From Neofusicoccum parvum (Eukaryota; Ascomycota; Dothideomycetes; Botryosphaeriales; Botryosphaeriaceae), in assembly GCA_020912385.1 (NCBI GenBank), contig CP087218.1:868001-932000 (forward strand): a DNA stretch of 64,000 nt. Direction: 5' to 3'. The notes below the pieces were generated by a model, which had not been told where the DNA came from, made no database searches, and was given only the letters and a program-made list of their open reading frames with translations. Shown here one piece after another: positions 55,207-64,000 of this stretch. Position 1 is the first letter of the stretch, and each line of letters starts with the position of its first letter. The position numbers were made by a program, and so were the translations under genes.

Positions 55207-55748
55207 CCTGGGAGAAGTGTGCCTCGGCTCGTAAGGATTCTGGAGTTCGGGGGCGCGAGGGTGGGAGAGAAAGACGACACGACGCGTAGGCGGCCGCAGG
55301 CGGTGGGTGAGGCCTCTCTGGGCGCAGCGGGCCGCGGCGGCGAGGACGGGCTCCGATTGGCTGGCGCGGGGCGGCGACGTATGATGCAAACTGTCGCTCG
55401 TCCCGCATCCGCCTCCGCCAGCCGGGCCCAGAGCACAGCAGCACACTAGTTACATGCTGTGAACGTGCGTTCGACAGATCAAATGACTTGCTGGTGACAG
55501 CGATCGGCCTCCTCCGCTCACTATATAGCGTCTGCTCGTCTCTGGCCCCGCTCGCACTCGTCCAATTCCCGTCCTTGTCTGCCTGTTCTGCGTCGCAATA
55601 GGCAAAAATTCGCCGGAGAGACAGCGGTGACTCAATCTGACCATCGTCCATAAAACCGTCTCCGCGTACAGATCCTCCGCCGTCCCCACCTATCTTCCCT
55701 CCCGACAAGCTCGCCCCCGAAACCTTAAACCGCACACCCTCCCTGCAA
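55207..55748. other. Divergent promoter: CLPTM1-like / LOG-type genes
   Basis: 542 bp. A TATA-like CTATATAG lies at 55521-55528. Overlapping ORFs here are not convincing. Confidence 0.45.
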
Positions 55749-56486
55749 ATGAACGCCATGGCCACCGAATCCGCACCGATCCAAGCCAACAGCTCCGCCG
55801 ACGGGCGGCCAGTCGTCTGCGTCTTCTGCGGCGCCAGCACCGGCACCTCGCCCAAGCACATGGCCGCGGCGCGCGCGCTCGCCCAAGTTCTGCACGACAA
55901 CAACATGAAGCTGGTGTACGGCGGCGGCACGGTCGGCCTCATGGGCGAGGTGGCGCGCACGCTCGTCTCGCTCTCCGGGCCCGACGCGGTGCACGGCATC
56001 ATCCCCGCCGCGCTGGTCAAGCTGGAGCAAAACTACGACGATGCTGTGAAGCAGGAAGCAGAGAACGGCGGAACCCCGCACGCACTGGGGCCGCGCAATG
56101 TCATCAACGAGCAGATCTACGGGCGCACGACGGTGGTCAAGGACATGCACACGCGCAAGAGCATGATGGCGAAGGAGGTGATTGAGGGCGGGCCGGGTGG
56201 CGGCTTCGTCGCGCTGCCCGGCGGCTACGGCACGATGGAGGAGCTGATGGAGGTTACAACGTGGAACCAGCTGGGCATCCATAATCGCGGTGTTATCGTG
56301 TACAACGTCGACGGCTACTACGACGGCCTGATTCAGTGGGTCAAGACGGCTGTCACCAGCGGTTTTATTGCACCCAACTGCGCTGGCATTCTGGTCGAAG
56401 CTCTGTCGGCTGAGGAGGTCATTGTCTGCTTGAAGGAGTACCACGTCGCCGAGGGACGCTTCAAGTTGAACTGGGACGAGAACTGA
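55749..56486 (+). CDS. LOG-family nucleoside 5'-monophosphate phosphoribohydrolase
   Basis: An intronless 245-aa ORF; the start may be Met1 or Met4 (MNAMATES). The Rossmann-like LOG fold is evident: VVCVFCGASTGTSPKHMAAA, KLVYGGGTVGLMGEVA, MHTRKSMM and the signature PGGYGTMEELMEV (about 157-169). Enzymes of this family cleave ribose-5-phosphate from cytokinin riboside monophosphates (plant LOG, Claviceps and other fungal enzymes) or from AMP; many are misannotated as lysine decarboxylases. All catalytic-site residues of the signature are present. Whether it makes cytokinin here is unknown, as no isopentenyltransferase is seen nearby. Confidence 0.9.
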   Translation: MNAMATESAPIQANSSADGRPVVCVFCGASTGTSPKHMAAARALAQVLHDNNMKLVYGGGTVGLMGEVARTLVSLSGPDAVHGIIPAALVKLEQNYDDAVKQEAENGGTPHALGPRNVINEQIYGRTTVVKDMHTRKSMMAKEVIEGGPGGGFVALPGGYGTMEELMEVTTWNQLGIHNRGVIVYNVDGYYDGLIQWVKTAVTSGFIAPNCAGILVEALSAEEVIVCLKEYHVAEGRFKLNWDEN

Positions 56487-58190
56487 AACATCACCGCTTG
56501 TCACCACTTTTCACTCAACACCACTCTCGGCTTCACTCAACTCCACTCTCGGTTTTACTCAACTCCATTTCTGTGTCGTTCTGGACATTTCATAGGGGCA
56601 CTTGGAGCGACTGCGACAGTCAGCGTTTCTGATGCATATTCTGGCGTCTCCCAAAAGGCTTTCTCATTCTTGCATCTAGAGGTGGATACGGGGAGAAAAG
56701 AGATCAGATACCATCGGAGGGAGTTCTAGGCATGAAAAGATGACGATTTGAATTGGATAGACGTAGTCATGTTATATACAAGAAACTCAAATAAACAAAA
56801 CAAGTATAAAGTCAACACAGCCTTGGTACCGAAGGGAAGCCATGATCTTGAAGCAAACTGAAGACCGGCAGATACCCCACATCACGAGAAATGCCACTCG
56901 TCATACGAATACGCCGTATATAACGACACGCGCTCTAGATACGGGCGTGCTCACACGTTACACTAAATGCTGACCACCTCACAGGAGGTGAAGGATGCAA
57001 AGCACGTTTAAATCAGAGCCGCCCCGCACTTACCCCATGCCCGCCCGCCCCAGAGCCTCCTCACTCCAGTCCGGTCTGTAAAGAACAGTGCCCTCGGTGC
57101 CTAGAATCGACGCAACAGCACCGGAGACCAGGAGAGCTCAGCGACTCGGCCGAGCCGTCAGGACAGACGATGAACAAAATGCGGAAAGTAGGTCCTGCAT
57201 CCCGCTCAACGTCCAGAAACCCTTCCAATCAGGACCGCTCCGACAAAAGCAGGCCCAGGTGGGTAGCAAAACCAGGCGAGCCGCCTTCTCCACCTAGCCA
57301 CCTCAGATAGGAAGGTTCATCTACCGATCGCGTGTGCGTGCGCGCACGCGGAGTTTTGGAAGCCGTTCGAAGAGAGAAGTTCGATGGGATCAACCCCCAT
57401 CGGCGAACCGGTGGCTGGACATCCCGAGCCACACCACCATGCATCACCCCCGCCTTTTTGCCGCACGCATCCGGCATCCGAGCAAAGCAGAGGGAGGGCG
57501 CACTATCAGGATTAAGAAAGAGCGGAAAGTGGGACGGAATCCCCATGGTCATCGGGTCGGTATTTAAGAAGTCGCACACCCGCGCCGCTTTTCTCTCACC
57601 CCATGCGCAGATCAGATCACCTATCGTCAAGATTTTCTCGAGGTTTGAAGAACGGAGAACGACTCAATTTGTCCCAATCCCCTTTTCGTCTTCTTTGATC
57701 TCTAAAACTTCTCTAATCATCCCAATATTTTTTTTGAACAGCATCCGCGCTACAAGGGAAACCAAAGTCTCTAGGATCGTCTAAAACGCACTCTCCCATT
57801 CTCGCTGCCCTCGCTGTCCAGCCTTTCTCCTCTCCAGCCAGCCCCAGCCTTCGCACCGTAGCAAGGAAGGTAGACTCGCTTGAATAACAAAATAGACGAG
57901 ACAGTATGTGGAGGTAGAGGGATGTTTCCGCGTTGGGTGGTCACCGTATTACGACCGTAGAACGGCGGTGGCGAGAGGGGTTGAGGTGGTTGGTTGTGGT
58001 GGAGTGTGACACGCGGCCTGGAGGAGGCCTCGTCGACCGAAAACTCCTGTTCTCACACCAGTCGGGGATGGATGTGTCGACGCCAACGCCAATAACGATC
58101 CCCCTACCAAGCGAGCGAAACCGAGAGAAAAATAAACATCAAAACTCCGCACCAGGTGCATCGGCTCGTGGCTCTTTTTGCTTCGTTTGC
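56487..58190. other. Convergent 3' regions and gene-less spacer
   Basis: 1.7 kb between LOG and desaturase 3' ends. It holds a 22-bp direct duplication at 56521-56564 and pyrimidine-rich tracts near 57660-57740. A 150-codon ORF (57332-57784) has no domain and poor composition. Confidence 0.45.
56521..56564. repeat. 22-bp tandem duplication
   Basis: CCACTCTCGGCTTCACTC-type unit (56521-56542) followed directly by a copy with two C-to-T differences (56543-56564), just 3' of the LOG gene. Confidence 0.8.
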
Positions 58191-59730
58191 TCATGCGTCG
58201 GCATCGCTGTCGCAGCCGATGGTCATGCCCTGCTTCTTCGTCTCCTGGCCCGGCGCCGGAATCTTGGCCGGCGGGACACCGAGACCGTTCCTGTTGCGGA
58301 AGAACATCACACCCTTGCCCTCGCCCTGCGCCTCGACGCTAGGCTCGACCCACTGGCACCAGCGAGCACTCTTCCACATGGCCTTCAGGAAACCAATGGG
58401 GCCGCCCTGGACATCCGCACGGTAGTGCTTGCCCATAATAGGCTTGATGGCCTCGCTGGCCTCATCGGCATTGTAGAAGGGGATGGTGGAGACGTAGTGG
58501 TGGAGGACGTGGGTCTCAATGATGCCGTGAAGGATGTGGCGGCCGATGAAACCGAATTCACGGTCGATGGTAGCGGCGGCGCCACGAGTGAAGGTCCAGG
58601 TGTGAGCGTCGTAGTGGGGCAGCGACGGGTCGGTGTGCTGGAGGTAGGTGATGGCAACTGCATCTCGTCAGCTTACTGCGTCAAATCATCATTACAGGAC
58701 ACGTCAACTTACCCAGCCAGTGGTTCACCCAAAGGTACGGGATGCCGTACCAGACAAAGAGGTTGGAAAAACCGAACTTGGAACCGACGAAGTACAGGAC
58801 AGAGCCGGTGATGAGGAGGCCGAGGTCGCTCAGGAGGATGAGCTTCTCATCCTTCTTCTCGTACAGGGGACTGCTAGGGTTGAAGTGGTTGACGCCGCCG
58901 AACCAGCCGTTCTTCTTGCCAACACCCTTGCCCTCCTTCTGCTTCTCGTGCTGGTTGTGGCCGGTAACGTTGATGAAGAGGTATAGCAACCAGCCGGCAA
59001 GTTGCTGGCCGATCATGTGGGTGGCAGTGGCGATCGGGGTCTCCTCCGTCAGCTCATGGAGCTCGTGGACGAACTTTCCAATGCGAGACGCGTACTCCTC
59101 GCGGGTCTTGGGCACGAAAACCATGTCCCTGGTGAGGTGACCGGTAGCCTTGTGGTGCTTGCCGTGGGAGATCTTCCAGGAGAAGTAAGGGACGAGAAGA
59201 GCCGAGTGGCAGATCCAACCGACGGTGTCGTTCAGCGTCTTGGAGGGAGAGAAAGCCTGGTGGCCGCACTCGTGGGCCAGGACCCAGACACCGGTGCCGA
59301 AAAGACCCTGGACAACGGTGTACAGCGCCCACAAAGCAGCACGAACCGGCGTCGAGGGGATGTTCTCCGGAGTGACATAGTTGTAGTAGACGTAGAAGAC
59401 GGAGGCGAGGACGGCGACATCGCGAGCAACGTAGCTCAGCGAGCGGATGGCCGAGCGTTCGAAGCAGTGCTTGGGGATGGCATCGTAGATCTGCTTGATG
59501 GTGTAGTCGGGGATCTCGAACTCGTTTCCATACGTGTCCAGAAGCTTTCCGCGGGCGTTCTTGACCTCGGGCTCAACAGAGGCCAGAGACGACAGCGAAG
59601 TCGACGAGGGCGACTGGGCCGGCGAGTCGTTGGGAGAAACTGCAACCGAGGGAGCGGACGAGGAGACGGCGGAGGTTGCGGTGACGTTTCTTCTCAGAAC
59701 AGAGTTCTGAGGGATGGCGGTGGTGGCCAT
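58191..59730 (-). CDS. Delta-12 (oleate) fatty acid desaturase
   Basis: Two exons, 59730-58713 and 58657-58191, phase 1; 494 aa. Membrane-bound desaturase histidine boxes: HECGH (about 151-155), HGKHHKATGH (about 187) and HVLHH (389-393). FEIPDYTIKQIYDAIPKHCF and the typical FFRNRNGLGVPPA ending agree with fungal delta-12/omega-6 desaturases. It uses O2 and electrons from cytochrome b5 to turn oleoyl into linoleoyl lipids in the ER. Omega-3 desaturases are close relatives, so regiospecificity is inferred. The Ser-rich N-terminus (SSTSLSSLASVEPEV) is normal for the group. Confidence 0.92.
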
Positions 59731-62490
59731 GACGGGTGTTGACAGCGAGTGGGAGACGGAAAAAACAAAAAAAGATTTCAGAAAGTGAGGGGACTGCGGA
59801 AAGGCGTCGATAGGGATGAGACTCGCGGGCGGTCAGAGTCAGCGGGCGGTGGAGCGGAAGCTCTGAGAGTTTGTTGGGCAGTCGATACGCGGGGCGTTGG
59901 GACGGGGAGTTGGTCCGCAACGTTTGGGCAGGAGGCTCCAGGCACGGCGAGGAAGCAGAGAGGTCGAGAGCGCGGCGAAAGAACGGACGAGAGGGAGGCA
60001 ATGGCTCTTAAACAGCTGGAGCGGTGTCCGCCAGAAAATGGTCGCGGGCAGCGCTGAAAGGACCCTAACAGCGGCTAGCCGAGGCGCGGCGCGCGTTCGA
60101 GATTTCAGGGGTCCAGTTTTCTAGATGGCACATCTGTTCCAGCGCTCAATGGCCCTGGCCCTGTCCGCCGTCCGTCTCGGGCATTCTCGCAGCCAACGGG
60201 GCTCGCCCTCCTCAGGCGCGCAGCAGACCGCAGCAGCCCGCCGCCCGCCTCCCCTCTGCCGCCGCCCGCAGACCGCCGCCGAGCCGGGCCTGCTGAGCTC
60301 AGCCGGCGCCGCGCGCTGCTGTGCCCTGCCATGCTCGCCACTGCACGGCTGCGAAAACGCGCTGCCTCTCTCCGCCGCCTGCTCGGCGATCCCGCTACGC
60401 CAGCCCGCTCCACACAGGCCCCCTCGCCGGCATCTGATATGCGGCCGCTGCCAGTGGCTGAAGCAGACCGCCAAAGCGCAGCCGTGGGGTAGTCAATGCC
60501 ACGCCCGGTAGCACATGCACTGCGGTGCGTGTGGTCGATGCGGCTACTGCGCGCGAGCATTTTCCGGCTATCAGCTGGCTCAGGGTCCGCGGCGCGTGGC
60601 ATGTGAAAGTGAGGGCTGCCGCTGCGCGGACGGCGGGCGGCGGCCGGCGCGCAATGATGTCGCGGCCTGCCAGAGCCTCGCTGGGCGCCCTCGCGCCGCC
60701 GTGCCGTCTTCATCCTACGGGTGCCGCCCGCCTCGCAGCGCACGTCGTCGCAGCTCCCGCCCACTCGGAGCCGCGATGAGGGACGCACTGCGTTCGGGCC
60801 CGAGCTAGGCTCATCGTGGCTGCCGCGCCCTCGCTTCTGCAGGGCGCGCAGGGGCCGCGCAGGATCGTCACTGCTCAGGTACTTTGTTGAGCGCCTGGGG
60901 AATCTCTAGCTCAACAATTCGCCCTCGACACGTGAGCCGGGCCTGCTTGTCTCCTTACCTTCACACCATGCAGCGCCCATCGCGAGCCTCCCGTGGCCGC
61001 GCTGCGAAAAGGCGGTTAAAGGCGAGTCAGGATCCGCGCATCTGCGAATTCTGACGCCACCGCAGACTCCTGTCCAAGCGCCCACGGGGAAACGATGCGC
61101 GCGATTCACGTGTCTTATCTCATCAATCTCCGCCCCAGCACCCACTCCCGACCACAGCGTCGTCCATCGCGTTTTCCACGGCCGGTTGACTAACGAGCTA
61201 GCGGATGCCTGCCACCGCGGACGCAAGGATCGACTCGACCACCGCCCACCGCCCACCGCCGCCGGACCGATATCCGCAACGAGAGAGCGGCGGCGCGAAG
61301 TCCATTGCCGATGGCCGCTTTTTTCCTCTCCGCCGTGCCAGCGTGCAAGATTTCCCACGGCATCTTCGGCCAGCTGGCACAAGTGCTGGCAGGGCGCTCG
61401 GTCCGTGAGGGGCGGCGCACACGCACTGGCATCGTGAACTGACCACCCCTCCACCAAGGCCACGCCACTTCGTAGGGCTTATCGCAGCCGTTGAGCCGCG
61501 TCTGAGTGGGTCTCCTTCCCCGAAATGCTGGGGTGCGTTTCTCCGCAATCGGATGTTCTTATGAAGTGTGGTGGCACGCATCACGCTACTCGATGGAAAT
61601 GGAGTTGCTTTATCGATGCGAGGTCATCAACGCGTTACGCAGGATTTTCCACGAAGCGGGGTTGCATGCAATTGTGCGGCAAATACTGTGGGGAGGCGGG
61701 ATCTTGCTGCTTGCCGTCGTCCAGGAATGCAGACGATATCCATCATTCTGGGAGACTAATGCCATACGTCACGCGTCAAGGGTTGGCCGGTGAGTTGGTC
61801 ACAGCAGCTGTGTTCAACAGTAGACGTAAGCTCAAAGAGCAGCAAGTAAGTCACAACGAGGAGTTTACAGTGCAGCAAGTCAATGGATGGGGTGAGTTGC
61901 GTCTGATAAGTACAACTGTGTGGGAGCTGAAGGATTCGTCCGCGCGCAAAATGAAAACAATGAACTAACAGTGATGACTCCTGAATGTGTTGTCACCTAC
62001 GAGATTCTGAGAATGACGCTTATTGGTTTCCAGAGCTGAGACTCGAATTATTTTCCTGTGGGAGTATCTCTCCTGCCGTTGAATATGTTTATCTAATCTA
62101 ATCTACTATTGTGCTCATGCCCCCACATGGAAGTCCATCTGACGTCTTCGAATTTTGCATGTGTTTCCTACCCGCTTCATGAGAGGACAGTCGACGAACA
62201 CCGTCGTCATTGGTACAGATGGGTGCCGTAGGCGATATTTAGCGCGAAGAAGGTGGCAGCCAACAGCGTAATCAGATTCGGCCATGGGCAGCTGAGGCAT
62301 CTCTTTGGATGGTTTATTACATTAAGCTCGTCAAGAGTAGTTCGCGCCAGCCGTCAGCTACGGCCACCTGGAGTTGGACCGCATGTTCAGTCAATTGCCA
62401 GGATCTGACGTAGTGCCGCTCATCCGGATACTGATTGGGCAAACGCAGTGTAGGAGTAGCGTTGACCTTCGATCAACCAGCTCTGCATCA

Positions 62491-62521
<31 letters not shown>

Positions 62522-63547
62522 GAGTTACCTCCTCGATCGACTTGGCTATTTTGCGCACATATGCCGCGAAGTCGCACATGCCACGCATCTTCTGGTTCGG
62601 GAAGGAGGGCGGACCACAAGCCCGATTGTGTGACCGGCGTTCGATCTTCGCTGCTGTGGAGCTGCCAGCTGCCGGAATGTTTGACGAGGTGGCTTCTTGA
62701 GCGGGTGGGGTTGTGCGCCTTTCTCCGTCTTGGAAGTAATTCGGTCTTTGGCAACACAAGATCGGCTACGCACAGAAAACAAGAAGCAGCGGTCGTCCTC
62801 CTCTTTTTCCCGTGTCACGCGTCGACATCACCGGTATTCCGTACCGCCGTTCGGTACGAGTTTCTCGCGATCTGCCGCCGCCAAGGCCTGGCTTCAATCC
62901 CATCCCGCGGCCCAGCAACTGCCCTCGTAGTGGTAGGGGTAGTGCCAGCCCCTTCTTCCCTGGCATGTGAAGACGCCGCAGACGAGGCAGAAACTGGTCA
63001 GCAGGTTTGCGGGAGATGTTCTATGATCGCAAGAATCTGTCCCGCTCCGAAAAATCCCGATATGGTCCCAGTAACGAAGTTGCCAGATCACCTCAAGTTT
63101 GTGTGCTCCTCCAGCTCACTGAGTGTAAGAATGTAGCGCCGCGATAGCGGACAGTGCGTTTCTGCACTTCCAATCGAGCTGATTATATCGCAAGTATTTC
63201 GCATAGTCCGCCGTCGCAGCAGCGTTCCCAAGATATTCTACCGCCTTTGCGGCGAAGTACCCGGTCGATTCGGAAGCTATTGTAACAAGTCCACACGTGG
63301 GGTTGTGAAGCATTTGCTTGGGTCGCAAATATGCAGTCGGAAATCCCCACAAAGTCCACTCGGACCAATGGTTCTACTCCCTATCAAAGTATGCGTGTAT
63401 CTCAATAATTTTCGAAGCAGCCTCATTGGAAGCTTTGAAGTTTCGAAAGCGAGTTGTGCTACACAAAATACGGTATATTTATTTTGAGCTCCGTTGTCAT
63501 TCCAACAATCACCAGTAAAGATTCCATCTTGCTGTATCTCCAAGCCT
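59731..63547. other. Long gene-less right-hand interval
   Basis: 3.8 kb. The desaturase promoter lies on the left. The region 60100-61450 is very GC-rich with overlapping artefact ORFs on both strands. From about 61500 the DNA is AT-richer; a 147-codon ORF (61525-61968) has Cys-rich and basic stretches but no family. A CAG microsatellite is at 62489. I see no supportable gene. Confidence 0.4.
62489..62521. repeat. Interrupted (CAG)11 microsatellite
   Basis: Five CAG, one AAG, five CAG in a row. It lies in no convincing ORF, though frames read Gln or Ala runs. Confidence 0.9.
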
Positions 63548-63620
63548 GCCCGGCTAGCTCAATCGGTAGAGCGTGAGACTCTTAATCTCAAGGCTGCGGG
63601 TTCGACCCCCGCGTTGGGCT
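63548..63620 (+). tRNA. tRNA-Lys(CTT)
   Basis: A 73-nt cloverleaf. Acceptor stem GCCCGGC pairs with GTTGGGC (two G-U pairs). D arm GCTCAATCGGTAGAGC. Anticodon arm GAGACTCTTAATCTC with anticodon CTT. T arm GCGGGTTCGACCCCCGC. No intron. A and B box sequences (TAGCTCAATCGG, GGTTCGACCCC) are intact. Downstream TCTTTTTG (about 63631) serves as a Pol III terminator. Confidence 0.96.
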
Positions 63621-64000
63621 CAATTCCCAATCTTTTTGTTTTGCCCTCTCTACGAGAGGTGGTGGCTGTGGGGAGCCGGTGTTAAATTTTTTGCGTGGCG
63701 GGGAAATTTACGTGGTCCCTCGGCGAAAAACTACCGCGAACGACAGTGGAAAAGCGCGGGGTACGTGCTAATCTATCAGTGCGGCCGATAAAGCATTCTA
63801 AGCACCGCAACAGTTTATTTTAGCGACAGGAAATGCTGCATGTGAGGTTGAAGCTCTGAGGACAAGAAGGTATGCTTCGATTGATTAGAAGGAAGAAAAA
63901 AAGCTCGTGAGACTCTTGTATGGCGTTGTGACGTTGTGCAAGTTTTGTTGGTGAAAAGTAGGAATAATTCTATCTGGCAACACTTCATTGCAGCGCACCA
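63621..64000. other. Right window edge, nothing recognised
   Basis: 380 bp after the tRNA: a short T run that can end its transcription, then sequence without a convincing ORF. Confidence 0.5.

Noticed and set aside
61525..61968. ORF containing HNEEFTVQQVNGWGE, resembling one amyloid-type repeat
   Set aside because: Only one copy, no N-N or Trp context and no second repeat at 26-31 residues; probably chance.

Overview
The window looks like nuclear DNA of a filamentous ascomycete (Pezizomycotina, probably a dothideomycete; I cannot place it more finely). Genes are widely spaced and read from both strands. Introns are about 45-65 nt, GT-AG, with CTGAC/CTAAC-like branch points. HET-domain, DUF4470, fungal S41 peptidase and delta-12 desaturase genes are typical of this group. 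Exon coordinates were worked out by eye from splice signals, reading phase and family similarity; none is supported by transcripts.

Left accessory region (1-11 kb): five coding units, one orphan repeat and one decayed copy share paired ~20-residue motifs of the form N-N-x(7-9)-Q-[ILV]-N-G. I read these as HET-s-related amyloid motifs (HRAM type). Two paralogues (1-691, cut by the window edge, and 4601-5694) have a helical N-terminal domain resembling HeLo-like/SesA cell-death domains, followed by the motif pair. A proline-rich octapeptide-repeat protein (2956-3681), a short protein (8616-9020) and a short ORF beside a decayed N-terminal domain (6545-7422) carry the pair without such a domain. 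No NLR/STAND gene is visible in the window. This is the most unusual content here.

Middle (11-31 kb): an FAD monooxygenase and an MFS transporter are divergently transcribed, followed by a secreted S41 peptidase. A relic membrane-protein gene lies next to a 5'-truncated LINE, which has a perfect 14-bp target-site duplication and landed at the stop codon of a TPR/DUF4470 gene. Then come a mitochondrial GGQ release-factor-like protein and a small serine palmitoyltransferase subunit.

Right (31-64 kb): an intact HET-domain gene, then mostly core genes: mitochondrial ClpX, glycogen branching enzyme, ATP synthase beta, CENP-I/Mis6, a GFA-family protein, EMC7, a CLPTM1-family protein, a LOG-type phosphoribohydrolase and a delta-12 desaturase. 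Between them are a decayed HET gene (49.5-50.3 kb) and an unrecognised 326-aa protein. A tRNA-Lys(CTT) is near the right edge. Core genes therefore alternate with patches of allorecognition and cell-death genes and transposon debris.
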